Below, one piece after another: positions 1 through 8,177 of a stretch of DNA of 64,000 nucleotides; the stretch's first letter is position 1, and each line of letters begins with the position of its first letter. Position numbers and translations under genes: made by a program. Source of the DNA: Acuticoccus sp. MNP-M23 (lineage in GTDB: Bacteria; Pseudomonadota; Alphaproteobacteria; Rhizobiales; Amorphaceae); the NCBI RefSeq assembly GCF_031195445.1, contig NZ_CP133480.1:2286501-2350500 (forward strand), read 5' to 3'. The notes below the pieces were generated by a model. That model was not told where the DNA came from, searched no databases, and saw only the letters and a program-made list of their open reading frames with translations.

Positions 1-131
1 TTGATCATCGCCGCTCTTCTATCCGCCGCACCGCGCTGCGCAAGGGTGCTTGATGCCCGGGGAGCGGACCGGGCGTCTTCTCGCGGGGCGCGGGATCGGC
101 CATGTTGCCGGCAACACACGAGGATATGCCG

Positions 132-830
132 ATGATCGAAGAACCTGCGCAACTGACCGTAAACAAGGCGCGCAACCGGCCCACCGCGGCACAGATTGCC
201 GCCTTCCAGGGCGTGCAGACGAGCTTTGTGGCCGATGCGCTGGGCGGCGACGGCGCACTCGACCCCGCCATCCGGCCCCTTGGCGAAGGGCGGGATATCC
301 GCTGCGTTGCGGCCGGTCCCGCGCTGACGGCGGACGCTGGTCCGGCGGATATTCTGGCCACCTACGCTGCGCTGCACTTTTTGTCGCCGGGAGACATTCT
401 GGTGGTGGCGTTCGGCGGCCACCAGCGCTGCGCCGCAGTTGGCGACCGGGTGATGGGGATGGTCCGCAACAACGAGGCTGCGGGCTTCGTGACCGATGGG
501 CCGGTGCGCGACTATGCGGGCATTGTGGACGTTGGCTTGCCGGTCTGGTGCACCGGGCTCAACCCGGCCTCGCCCTTCTCCAACGGGCCGGGCACGGTGG
601 GTCTGCCGATCAGCATCGGCGGCCGGCAGGTGGCCACCGGCGACATGATCTGCGGCGACCGCGACGGTGTTGTGGTCGTCCCGTTCGACCAGATTGACAC
701 GGTGATTGCCCGGCTTGCGGAGATCCACAAGCTGGAAGCAAAGCTGGATGCCGAGGTCGCCAACGGGCGCAGGCACGCCGACAAGGTCGCCCGGCTGATT
801 GAGGACGGGAAGATCAATTACGTCGGCTGA
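132..830 (+). CDS. RraA family protein (HMG/CHA aldolase-like)
   Basis: 232-residue protein of the RraA/DlpA fold. The family includes divalent-metal-dependent 4-hydroxy-4-methyl-2-oxoglutarate aldolases and, in gamma-proteobacteria, the RNase E inhibitor RraA. The motif TDGPVRDYAGI carries the Arg-Asp pair that acts in the aldolase members, and GDRDGVVVVP lies in the C-terminal half. Either an aldolase or a regulator role is possible and the sequence does not decide. Start: ATG at 102, 126 and 132 are in frame; only 132 has a well-spaced AGGA (121-124), so I chose it. The 3' end overlaps convergent coaBC by 13 nt. There is no obvious operon partner. Confidence 0.85.
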   Translation: MIEEPAQLTVNKARNRPTAAQIAAFQGVQTSFVADALGGDGALDPAIRPLGEGRDIRCVAAGPALTADAGPADILATYAALHFLSPGDILVVAFGGHQRCAAVGDRVMGMVRNNEAAGFVTDGPVRDYAGIVDVGLPVWCTGLNPASPFSNGPGTVGLPISIGGRQVATGDMICGDRDGVVVVPFDQIDTVIARLAEIHKLEAKLDAEVANGRRHADKVARLIEDGKINYVG

Positions 831-2008
831 TCGGGCCCGAGCGTTGCGGCAATGCGGGCGACCAGCCGCGTTGCCACATCCGCCTTCTGAAGGCGGGGCC
901 AGTCCTCCACCCCTTCGGCGGTGATGAGATGTACGGTGTTTTCAGCTGCGCCGAAGACACCGGCGGACACATCGTTGGCGACAATCCAGTCGCACCCCTT
1001 GCGCAGGCGCTTGGCAACCGCGTTCTCGATCACGCTTTCGGTCTCCGCCGCAAAGCCGATCACCAGGCCGGGACGGCTGGGGCTGGCGGAAACGGTCGCC
1101 AGAATGTCGGGGTTCTGCGACAGGGTGAGCGTCGGCGGCGCGGCGTCCTTTTTCAGCTTTTGCGGGGCGGCCTCCACGTGCCAGTCGGCCACGGCGGCGG
1201 CCATGATGGCACAGTCGGCCGGCAGAGCGGCCTCTGCTGCGGCCAGCATCTCACGCGCGCTCTCCACCTTGTGCACGGTCACGCCGGGCGGGTCGGGGAG
1301 GGTGACGGGGCCCGAAATCAGCGTCACCGCGGCGCCTGCTCTGGCCGCCGCCTGCGCAATGGCGTGGCCCTGACGGCCGGACGACCGGTTGGCAATGTAG
1401 CGCACCGGGTCGATGGCTTCGTGCGTCGGGCCGGACGTGACGAGAATGTGCCGGCCTTCGAGGGGCCGGTCCGGCGTCAACAGCGCGCTCACCGCATCGA
1501 CAATGGCCATCGGCGCGGCAAGACGGCCGGTGCCGGCCTCGCCGCGCTCGGCCATTTCGCCCGCATCGGGGCCGATGAAGTGCACGCCGTCCGCGGCCAG
1601 AGTGGCGACGTTGCGGGCCGTGGCGGGGTGCGCCCACATCGCCGGGTTCATGGCAGGCGCTGCCAGGATGGGGGCGTTGGTTGCAAGCAGCGACGCGGTG
1701 GCAAGGTCGCCAGCAAACCCGGAAGCCATCTTGGCCAGAATGTCGGCGCTGGCGGGGGCCAGGAGCACCAGGTCCGCATCGCGGGCGAGGCGGATGTGGC
1801 CGATTTCGCGTTCCCGGTCGAGGTCGAACAGGTCGGTCAGGACCGGCGCGTTGGACAGTGCCCCCACCGATAGCGGGGTGACGAAGCGCGTGGCGGCCTC
1901 GGTGAGGATCGCAGGCGTCTCGTGCCCGCGCTCGCGCAGGCGGCGGATCACTTCCAGCACCTTGTAGGCGGCAATGCCGCCGGAAATGACGACGAGGATG
2001 CGGGCCAT
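818..2008 (-). CDS. coaBC: Bifunctional phosphopantothenoylcysteine decarboxylase / phosphopantothenate-cysteine ligase
   Basis: 396-residue CoaBC (Dfp), catalysing two consecutive steps of coenzyme A synthesis: ligation of cysteine to 4'-phosphopantothenate, then FMN-dependent decarboxylation. The N-terminal CoaC flavoprotein half has the ISGGIAAYK nucleotide loop, the histidine in REIGHIRLA and the substrate-clamp motif APAMNPAMW. The C-terminal CoaB half starts near residue 190 with HILVTSGPTHEAIDPVRYI and contains NRSSG and AAVADW. Length is normal for the family. It begins 12 nt after the stop of the LppC-type lipoprotein gene on the same strand, so the two are probably co-transcribed. 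Confidence 0.97.
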   Translation of the reverse strand: MARILVVISGGIAAYKVLEVIRRLRERGHETPAILTEAATRFVTPLSVGALSNAPVLTDLFDLDREREIGHIRLARDADLVLLAPASADILAKMASGFAGDLATASLLATNAPILAAPAMNPAMWAHPATARNVATLAADGVHFIGPDAGEMAERGEAGTGRLAAPMAIVDAVSALLTPDRPLEGRHILVTSGPTHEAIDPVRYIANRSSGRQGHAIAQAAARAGAAVTLISGPVTLPDPPGVTVHKVESAREMLAAAEAALPADCAIMAAAVADWHVEAAPQKLKKDAAPPTLTLSQNPDILATVSASPSRPGLVIGFAAETESVIENAVAKRLRKGCDWIVANDVSAGVFGAAENTVHLITAEGVEDWPRLQKADVATRLVARIAATLGPDQPT

Positions 2009-2020
2009 TGTCCGGGCGGC

Positions 2021-3220
2021 CTAGAAGGTGCGGCCAAATTGGGTGGGTGCCGGCGAGACCACGCGCGCCTCCCCGCCGCCGGTCACCTCGTAGACCGCAA
2101 GCCCCCGCTCCGACAGGCCGTTGCCGGTGAGGCGGAAGATGCCGTCGACGCCGATGAAGCCGTCGCGGTTTTCGAGCGCGGCCGTGCTGAACGCGGCATT
2201 GCCGCGCGCACCCACAAGGCCGTTTGCCAGCAGCGCGGCATCGTAGACCAGCGAGGCGGTGCGCGGCGGCGCCACCGAATAGCGCGCCTCGTAGCGCTGT
2301 GCGAACGCCTCGAAACCGCCTTTTTGCGAGCCGGGGAACCAAGCGCCCGCAAGGGCCGGCGCGCGCAGCACCGCCGGATTGTCCCACTGGCCGCTGCCAA
2401 GAAGGCGGGCGTTGACACCGGCTGAACTGAGTGCGGCGGCCGCAGCGCCCGGGTCGTCGCCACCATTGGGGACGAACACGGCCTGGACCGCACCGCCGGC
2501 CGCCACCTGGCGGGCCGCCGCGGCAATCTCGCCCGGCGCATATTTCTGCACCAGCGTGACGCGGCCGCCGGCGCTGGCTACCGCTTCGCGGAAGGCGGCT
2601 TCCATCACCAGGCCGTAGCCGTTGTCGGGCACCAGCCCGGCGTAGGTGCGCACGCCGTTGCTGGCGGCATGGCCGACCACGCGGGTTGCGTCCTGTCGCG
2701 GCAGGAAACTGAGGAGGTAGACGCCGCGTCCGGCAATGCTGGCATCGGTGGAAAAGGCAATCACCGGCACCGAGGCAGCGCGCGCCGGGCCGCCGGCCCC
2801 TGCCACTGCCGGCGCAAACACCGGACCCAGAATGAGCTTCGTGCCTTCAGCGACCGAACGTTCGGCGGCCTGTTGGGCGATTTCGGTGTCGCCGCCGGTG
2901 TCGCGCACCACAATGCGGACATTGTCCTGGGTGACTTCGTTCATCGCCAGCTCGGCCGCGTTCTGGAACGACTGGGCAAGGCCGCTGGCGCTGCCGCCTG
3001 CCGAAATCGGCAAGAGCATGGCAACGGTCACACCGCCGTCGCCGATAATTCGGGCCTGTGGTCCCGCCGGACTGGCCGGGCCGATCTTGCGGGCGACGAC
3101 GGCCGTACCGCCGGACGAATCGGAATCGAGGGCGCCGCACGCGGTCAGCGCCAGAAGCGCACCGGCAGCGAGGACGAAACGAAGCCGCGCGGCGGCACTG
3201 ATCGGGTTCAACTTGCTCAC
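2021..3220 (-). CDS. Penicillin-binding protein activator LppC-type lipoprotein
   Basis: About 399-residue secreted lipoprotein with a lipobox LTAC after a hydrophobic signal, followed by a periplasmic-binding-protein type I fold. The body resembles alphaproteobacterial LppC/LpoA-like proteins, starting with a phrase like GGVTVAMLLPISAG. In E. coli LpoA activates PBP1A; function here is inferred from the family. Start: the upstream ATG at 3238 overlaps the ribosome-binding site itself. GTG at 3220 sits 8 nt after GGAGG and gives a good lipoprotein signal, so I chose GTG. Divergent from rsmI with only 27 nt between start codons; coaBC follows on the same strand. Confidence 0.85.
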   Translation of the reverse strand: MSKLNPISAAARLRFVLAAGALLALTACGALDSDSSGGTAVVARKIGPASPAGPQARIIGDGGVTVAMLLPISAGGSASGLAQSFQNAAELAMNEVTQDNVRIVVRDTGGDTEIAQQAAERSVAEGTKLILGPVFAPAVAGAGGPARAASVPVIAFSTDASIAGRGVYLLSFLPRQDATRVVGHAASNGVRTYAGLVPDNGYGLVMEAAFREAVASAGGRVTLVQKYAPGEIAAAARQVAAGGAVQAVFVPNGGDDPGAAAAALSSAGVNARLLGSGQWDNPAVLRAPALAGAWFPGSQKGGFEAFAQRYEARYSVAPPRTASLVYDAALLANGLVGARGNAAFSTAALENRDGFIGVDGIFRLTGNGLSERGLAVYEVTGGGEARVVSPAPTQFGRTF

Positions 3221-3247
3221 GGCGCGATCCTCCAACATTAGTCACCC

Positions 3248-4153
3248 ATGTATCAAGCCGGAGTTGCTCACGTGCCGGACCCTTCTTTCCTCCTCGACGG
3301 TGTGCGCCTTGCCGCCACCAAGGCCGATCCGGGCCTGCATATCGTCGCAACGCCTATCGGCAACCTTGGCGATATCTCCGTCCGGGCGCTGAAAACCCTC
3401 GCCGGCGCGGACCATATTGCGGTGGAAGACACGCGCCACACCGGCCGTCTTCTCACCCACTTCGGCATCGAAACGCCGATGATGCGATACGACGAGCATT
3501 CCGCCGCCGCCCAGCGCCCGCGCATTCTGGCGGTGCTGGCGGACGGCGGATCGGTGGCGCTGGTGAGCGATGCCGGCACCCCTCTCATCTCGGACCCCGG
3601 CTACAAGCTGGTGAGCGAGGCGCGTGCGGCCGGCGCAAGGGTTCACGCGGTGCCGGGCGCTTCCGCCGTCGTGGCGGCGCTGTCCGTGGCAGGGCTTCCG
3701 ACGGATGCGTTCATGTTCGCAGGCTTCCTGCCGCCGAAGACGGCCGCGCGGCGCAATCGCATCGAGGCGCTGGCAACCGTGCCGGCAACTCTTGCCTTCT
3801 ACGAGGCGCCGCACCGGCTGGGCGCTGCGCTGGCTGACCTGTCGGAGGTGCTGGGCCCCCGCGACGCGATTGTCGCGCGCGAGCTCACCAAGCGGTTTGA
3901 AACGGTGGACAACGGCACGCTGGCGGACCTTGCCGCCCGCTACGGCGAGACCGACGTGAAGGGCGAGATCGTCATTCTGGTCGGGCCGCCGGGCGAGGTG
4001 GTGGTGGACGAGGCGGAGGCCGAGACGCTGCTGGGCGAGGCGCTGACGCGGCTGCCGGCGAGCGCTGCGGCGGCGGAGGTGGCCAAGGTCACCGGGCGCA
4101 ACCGGCGGGAACTTTACCGTCTCGCCATGGCGCTCAAGGGCGGAGCGCAATAA
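3248..4153 (+). CDS. rsmI: 16S rRNA (cytidine1402-2'-O)-methyltransferase RsmI
   Basis: 301-residue tetrapyrrole-methylase-fold enzyme that 2'-O-methylates C1402 in the decoding centre of 16S rRNA. Signature stretches are [52 protein letters not shown] and FYEAPHR, in the order expected of RsmI. The last 40 residues resemble the RsmI helical tail. The first residues before HVPDP are weakly conserved, so the true start could be the GTG at 3272. It is followed within 40 nt by gshB. The yraN gene often found between rsmI and gshB in related genomes is not present. Confidence 0.95.
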   Translation: MYQAGVAHVPDPSFLLDGVRLAATKADPGLHIVATPIGNLGDISVRALKTLAGADHIAVEDTRHTGRLLTHFGIETPMMRYDEHSAAAQRPRILAVLADGGSVALVSDAGTPLISDPGYKLVSEARAAGARVHAVPGASAVVAALSVAGLPTDAFMFAGFLPPKTAARRNRIEALATVPATLAFYEAPHRLGAALADLSEVLGPRDAIVARELTKRFETVDNGTLADLAARYGETDVKGEIVILVGPPGEVVVDEAEAETLLGEALTRLPASAAAAEVAKVTGRNRRELYRLAMALKGGAQ

Positions 4154-4187
4154 AGGTTTCGCAGCAGACGGATTGGACGCAAAAGAC

Positions 4188-5117
4188 ATGGCAACGATCG
4201 CAGTTCAGATGGACCCCATCGGGGGCATCAACATCAATGGCGACTCCACGTTCGCCCTCCTGCTGGAGGCGGCACGGCGCGAGCACACGCTGTTCCACAC
4301 CACGCCGGAGCGTCTCAGCTTCCGCGCGGGCAAGGTCAGCTCCCGCTTCGAGCCGCTTACGGTGCGCGACGAGGCCGGCAACCACGCCACGCTGGGCACC
4401 ACCGAGGAAATGCCCCTGTCGGACATGGACGTGGTGCTTCTGCGCCAGGACCCGCCCTTCGACATGGCCTATGTCACCTCGACCCACCTTCTGGAGATTG
4501 CGGACACGCTGGTCGTCAACGATCCCGCCGGGGTCCGCAACGCGCCCGAAAAGCTGTTCGTGCTCGAATTTTCCGACCTGATGCCCGAAACGCTGATCTC
4601 GCGTGACCGCGAAACCATCAGGCAGTTCCGCGCCGATGTCGGCGACATCGTCATCAAGCCGCTCTACGGCAACGGCGGTGCGGCGGTGTTCAAGCTCTCG
4701 CAGGACGACCCCAATCTCTCCTCGCTGATGGACATGTTCGACACCGCCTTCCGCGAGCCGGCCGTGGTCCAGCGCTTCCTGCCGCGCGTGACCGAGGGCG
4801 ACAAGCGCATCATCCTCATCGACGGCGAATTTGCCGGCGCCATCAACCGCGTGCCGCCCAAGGGCGAGATCCGCTCCAACATGGTGCGGGGCGGCGCCGC
4901 CAACGCAACGGAGCTGACGGAGCGCGAGCGCGAGATCATCGCCCGCGTCGGCCCGCGGCTGAAGGAATTGGGGCTCGTCTTCACCGGGCTCGACGTGATC
5001 GACGGGCACCTCACCGAGATCAACGTCACCTCGCCCACCGGCATCCGCGCGGTGGAAAAGCTCGGCGGGCCGGATGTGGCGGGCATGTTCTGGGATGCGG
5101 TCGAGGCGAAACTCTAG
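4188..5117 (+). CDS. gshB: Glutathione synthetase
   Basis: 309-residue ATP-grasp ligase that joins gamma-glutamylcysteine and glycine in the second step of glutathione synthesis. The start of the protein ([17 protein letters not shown]), the ATP-grasp stretch [36 protein letters not shown] and the magnesium/substrate loop [14 protein letters not shown] are all typical. A TTG at 4173 is in frame, but ATG at 4188 gives the family's usual N-terminus. It lies 34 nt after rsmI on the same strand, so co-transcription is likely. The 3' end converges with the SpoU-family gene. Confidence 0.96.
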   Translation: MATIAVQMDPIGGININGDSTFALLLEAARREHTLFHTTPERLSFRAGKVSSRFEPLTVRDEAGNHATLGTTEEMPLSDMDVVLLRQDPPFDMAYVTSTHLLEIADTLVVNDPAGVRNAPEKLFVLEFSDLMPETLISRDRETIRQFRADVGDIVIKPLYGNGGAAVFKLSQDDPNLSSLMDMFDTAFREPAVVQRFLPRVTEGDKRIILIDGEFAGAINRVPPKGEIRSNMVRGGAANATELTEREREIIARVGPRLKELGLVFTGLDVIDGHLTEINVTSPTGIRAVEKLGGPDVAGMFWDAVEAKL

Positions 5118-5132
5118 CGCCCGGCGCCGCCT

Positions 5133-5939
5133 TCAGAGGTAGGCGCGCCGCAGTTCGTAAAGCGCGACGCCGGTGGCCACCGCAAGGTTCAGGCTGTCGG
5201 CGGCGCCGTCCATCGGAATTCTGACCAGCTGCGAGCAGTGGCGCGCCAGTTCCTCGGTCATCCCGGCCTGCTCGGTGCCCATCACCAATATCTGCGGCTC
5301 CTCGGGGCCGATGGTCCGGATATCGACCGCGCCTTCGAGGTGCGTGCCGATGGCGGGGCCGGGGAAACGCGCGCTGAATTTTAGGAAGCCGTCGAGGTCC
5401 GTGCGGGCGATCGGGACATGAAACACCGAGCCCATGGTGGCGCGCACGGCTTCAATGCCGAACGGGTCGGCCGAATTGCCGATGAGGATGACACCGGCCG
5501 CCCCGGCCCCGTCAGCGGTGCGGATGATGGTGCCGATGTTGCCGGGGTCGCGCGGCGCCTCCAGCGCGATCACCGTGCCGTGGGTGAAGGTGGCAAGCGA
5601 GGCGAGGCGCTGCGGGAACACGCCGATCACAGTTTGCGGGTTGTCCCGCCTTGCCAGCTTTTCCATCACCGCGCCGTTGGTGAAGATCACGTCGCCGCCG
5701 GCTGCGCGCACGCGGGCGGCAAGCTGGGCACCGGGATCGCCGTCGTCGCCGGGCTCCAGCATCAGGATCATCTCGGGCAGCCAGTCGACCGCGAGGGCGT
5801 CGAGCACCAGCTTGTGGCCTTCGGCGAGGAACAGGCCGCTCTCGTTGCGGGCCTTGCGCTGATGCAGCGCCCTTGCTGCCTTGATGATGGGGTTGGCCGT
5901 CGAGGTGATCGTCTTCACCGAGCCTACGCGCGCATTCAT
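5133..5939 (-). CDS. TrmH/SpoU family RNA 2'-O-methyltransferase
   Basis: 268-residue SPOUT methyltransferase. The N-terminal substrate-binding domain (about residues 1-100, TANPIIKAARALHQRKARN) resembles RlmB/TsnR-like enzymes. The C-terminal SpoU domain has ALEAPRDPGNIGTIIRTADG (motif 1), LVMGTEQAGM (motif 2) and IPMDGAADSLNLAVATGVALYE (motif 3, the SAM knot). Such enzymes methylate ribose in 23S rRNA or tRNA; the exact site cannot be read from sequence. The ATG at 5939 overlaps the stop of the upstream methyltransferase as ATGA and has CGGAG upstream, so translational coupling is likely. A GTG three codons earlier is a less likely start. Confidence 0.9.
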   Translation of the reverse strand: MNARVGSVKTITSTANPIIKAARALHQRKARNESGLFLAEGHKLVLDALAVDWLPEMILMLEPGDDGDPGAQLAARVRAAGGDVIFTNGAVMEKLARRDNPQTVIGVFPQRLASLATFTHGTVIALEAPRDPGNIGTIIRTADGAGAAGVILIGNSADPFGIEAVRATMGSVFHVPIARTDLDGFLKFSARFPGPAIGTHLEGAVDIRTIGPEEPQILVMGTEQAGMTEELARHCSQLVRIPMDGAADSLNLAVATGVALYELRRAYL

Positions 5940-6808
5940 GGCCGCCACTCCGCATACATCGAGGTTGGGAGGAGGCGGCCGGTCGCCTCCGGGATAGCAA
6001 GCTCGCCGGCTTCCACATGGCCGCCGCGTCCGGCAAGCGTCATATCAAGCGTGCGGCCAACCGCCAGCGCAGATGTGCGCAAGGCGTAAGCGGTGAGGAT
6101 CACGAAGCGTGCATCGTCCGCCACCAGCTGTGCAATGTCCGCCAGCAAGGGCGCGAGGCCCTCGAAAAAATCCCACGTCTCGTTCTTCGGGCCGCGGCCG
6201 AATTTGGGCGGATCGAGCAGGATGCCCTGATATTTGCGGCCGCGACGCACCTCACGCGCGACGAATTTCTGCGCGTCGTCACAGATCCAGCGGACGGGCG
6301 CATCGTTCATGCCGGAAGCCGCCTGGCTTTCCTTGCCCCATGCGATCGCCTTCTTGGAGGCGTCGACGTGGGTGACATGGGCGCCGCTTGCCGCCAGCAG
6401 CAGCGAGGCGGCGCCCGTGTAGCCGAAAAGGTTGAGGACGTGCGGCGCATCACTGCCCTTGAGCGCGGCACCGGCAGCCTCCCAGTGCGGGCGCTGCTCG
6501 GGAAACAGGCCGACGTGCTGGTTGTTGGTGAGGCGGCAGACCATGGTGACGGGGCCAAGGCGGACCGGAAAATCGCCCACCTCCGCGCTCCAGCGGCCGC
6601 GCTCCTCGCCGTCGGCACCTTCGAAGCTTGTGTTCGCCCGGTCCCAGGCGGCAAGGTCGGTCTTCGGCCAGATTGCCTGCGGTTCCGGTCTTATCAGCAG
6701 GCAATCTCCAAATTTCTCAAGCTTCTGGCCCGCACCGCTGTCGATGAGCCTATAGTCTTCCCAGGTGTCTGCGATCCGCAGGGGCAGGGCGTGCGGCTCG
6801 GAACTCAT
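5936..6808 (-). CDS. Class I SAM-dependent methyltransferase (RlmI/RlmK-like)
   Basis: About 290-residue Rossmann-fold methyltransferase. Visible motifs are LNLFGYTGAASLLLAASGA (motif I, SAM), HVDASKKAIAWGKES (motif II), a CDDAQKF segment and LLDPPKFGRG, a DPPK motif typical of 23S rRNA methyltransferases related to RlmI. Target unproven. I place the start at ATG 6808 (MSSEPHALPLRIADTW). ATGs further upstream at 6853 and beyond would extend a low-complexity head towards the divergent coxG gene and no start has a clear ribosome-binding site. The stop overlaps the start of the SpoU-family gene by 4 nt, suggesting a two-gene RNA-modification operon. Confidence 0.85.
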   Translation of the reverse strand: MSSEPHALPLRIADTWEDYRLIDSGAGQKLEKFGDCLLIRPEPQAIWPKTDLAAWDRANTSFEGADGEERGRWSAEVGDFPVRLGPVTMVCRLTNNQHVGLFPEQRPHWEAAGAALKGSDAPHVLNLFGYTGAASLLLAASGAHVTHVDASKKAIAWGKESQAASGMNDAPVRWICDDAQKFVAREVRRGRKYQGILLDPPKFGRGPKNETWDFFEGLAPLLADIAQLVADDARFVILTAYALRTSALAVGRTLDMTLAGRGGHVEAGELAIPEATGRLLPTSMYAEWRP

Positions 6809-6902
6809 CGGCTGTGCTTTCGGTTGAGGGTCTCTGTCGGACGGGGCAAACATTGCCGAACCTGTGCCTGACGGGTCGGGTGTAACTGGAGGAACGCGTT
6901 TC

Positions 6903-7634
6903 ATGGAACTGTCTGGCGAACACAAAATCTCTGCTCCGCGCAAGGTGGTGTGGGACGCGCTGCACGATCCTGACATTTTGAAGGCCTGCATCAAGGGCTG
7001 CGAGCGGATGGAAAAGGTCAGCGATCACGCCCTGAGCGCAACCGTTCAGGCCAAGGTCGGCCCGGTGAAGGCGAAATTCGACGCGGACGTGACCATCGTC
7101 GATCCGGTGGCGCCGGAGCGTTACACGCTGGTGGGCGAGGGCAAGGGCGGCGTTGCGGGCTTTGCCAAGGGCTCGGCCGACGTGGCGCTGGAGGAAGACG
7201 GCCGCGACACGATTCTGCGCTACGACGCGCGCGCGACGGTAGGCGGCAAGCTGGCGCAGCTGGGCTCGCGGCTGGTGGACACCACCGCCCGCAAATACGC
7301 CGCAGACTTCTTCGAGGCGTTCAGCGAAAAGGTCGGCACGGCGGCGGCGGCGCCGGATGCGGTGGACGCAGCGCCACCGGTTGCGCCAGCACCCGAGCCG
7401 ACCGGCAGGGTCGAGCCCACCCCGCGGCCCGAGCTGACTGCCGCGCGGATCGACGAGGGCCTTACGGAGACGGAAATCGCCGCCAGGGCCCGGCCGGTCG
7501 ATTCGGCGCACGGCGAAGACGGCGTTGAGGAAAAGCTGGAGGTGGCGGCGGGCCGGAACGCATGGGGCGGTGCGTTCATGTGGGGCCTTTTCGCGTTTGC
7601 CGTCGTGATCCTAGTTCTGATAGCGTTGCAATAA
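6903..7634 (+). CDS. coxG: CoxG family protein with C-terminal membrane anchor
   Basis: 243-residue protein. Residues 1-150 form an SRPBCC/CoxG lipid-binding-type domain (ELSGEHKISAPRKVVWDAL, then KVGPVKAKFDADVTI). A Pro/Ala/Glu-rich linker follows. The C-terminus has one hydrophobic helix (MWGLFAFAVVILVLIALQ), so the protein should be membrane-anchored with the domain in the cytoplasm. CoxG proteins bind and help dock CO dehydrogenase at the membrane, and a quinone-related role has been proposed. Start: ATG 6903 follows GGAGG at a good distance; an in-frame GTG at 6864 is rejected. It leads the coxSLM genes, 40 nt before coxS. Confidence 0.9.
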   Translation: MELSGEHKISAPRKVVWDALHDPDILKACIKGCERMEKVSDHALSATVQAKVGPVKAKFDADVTIVDPVAPERYTLVGEGKGGVAGFAKGSADVALEEDGRDTILRYDARATVGGKLAQLGSRLVDTTARKYAADFFEAFSEKVGTAAAAPDAVDAAPPVAPAPEPTGRVEPTPRPELTAARIDEGLTETEIAARARPVDSAHGEDGVEEKLEVAAGRNAWGGAFMWGLFAFAVVILVLIALQ

Positions 7635-7674
7635 CTGGAATTAGCCAAGTTCGAAACGATCAGGGGGTAACGCA

Positions 7675-8166
7675 ATGAGTGAGGTCAAGCTCACCGTGAA
7701 CGGCCGCGAAGTTACGCGCAATGTTGAGGACCGGACGCTTCTGGTCTCGCTCATTCGCGAGCATCTGGGCCTCACCGGCACGCATGTCGGGTGCGATACC
7801 TCCCAGTGCGGCGCCTGTACCGTCCACATTGACGGGCAGGCCGTCAAATCCTGCACCGTTTTTGCGGCGCAGGTCGACGGCAGCGAGATCGTCACGATCG
7901 AAGGCCTTGCCAACGGCGACGAGCTGCATCCGATGCAGTCCGCCTTCCGCGAGCATCATGGCCTGCAGTGCGGTTTCTGCACGCCGGGCATGATCATGAT
8001 GGCGGTGGACATCGTGAAGCGTCACCCCGAGGGGCTGGACGAAACGGTCATCCGCAAGGAGCTGGAAGGCAACATCTGCCGGTGCACCGGCTACCACAAC
8101 ATTGTCAAAGCGATCGACGCGGCCGCGAAAGAGATGCGCGGGACCCCGGCGATGGCCGCCGAATAG
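7675..8166 (+). CDS. coxS: CO dehydrogenase-type small subunit, [2Fe-2S]
   Basis: 163-residue iron-sulfur subunit of a molybdenum hydroxylase; it passes electrons from the molybdenum site to FAD. The N-terminal plant-ferredoxin-type cluster uses C40, C45, C48 and C60 ([10 protein letters not shown]). The C-terminal helical domain cluster uses C99, C102, C135 and C137 ([14 protein letters not shown]). All eight ligands are present. Ribosome-binding site AGGGGG precedes the ATG. It is followed 11 nt later by coxL and then coxM, the small-large-medium order usual for form II enzymes. Confidence 0.95.
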   Translation: MSEVKLTVNGREVTRNVEDRTLLVSLIREHLGLTGTHVGCDTSQCGACTVHIDGQAVKSCTVFAAQVDGSEIVTIEGLANGDELHPMQSAFREHHGLQCGFCTPGMIMMAVDIVKRHPEGLDETVIRKELEGNICRCTGYHNIVKAIDAAAKEMRGTPAMAAE

Positions 8167-8177
8167 GGGTCATCACC

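Noticed and set aside
1-131. Possible tail of an upstream gene (Arg-rich frame ending with TGA at 51-53)
   Set aside because: Only 16 codons are visible and they match nothing that I recognise; the piece is too short to call.
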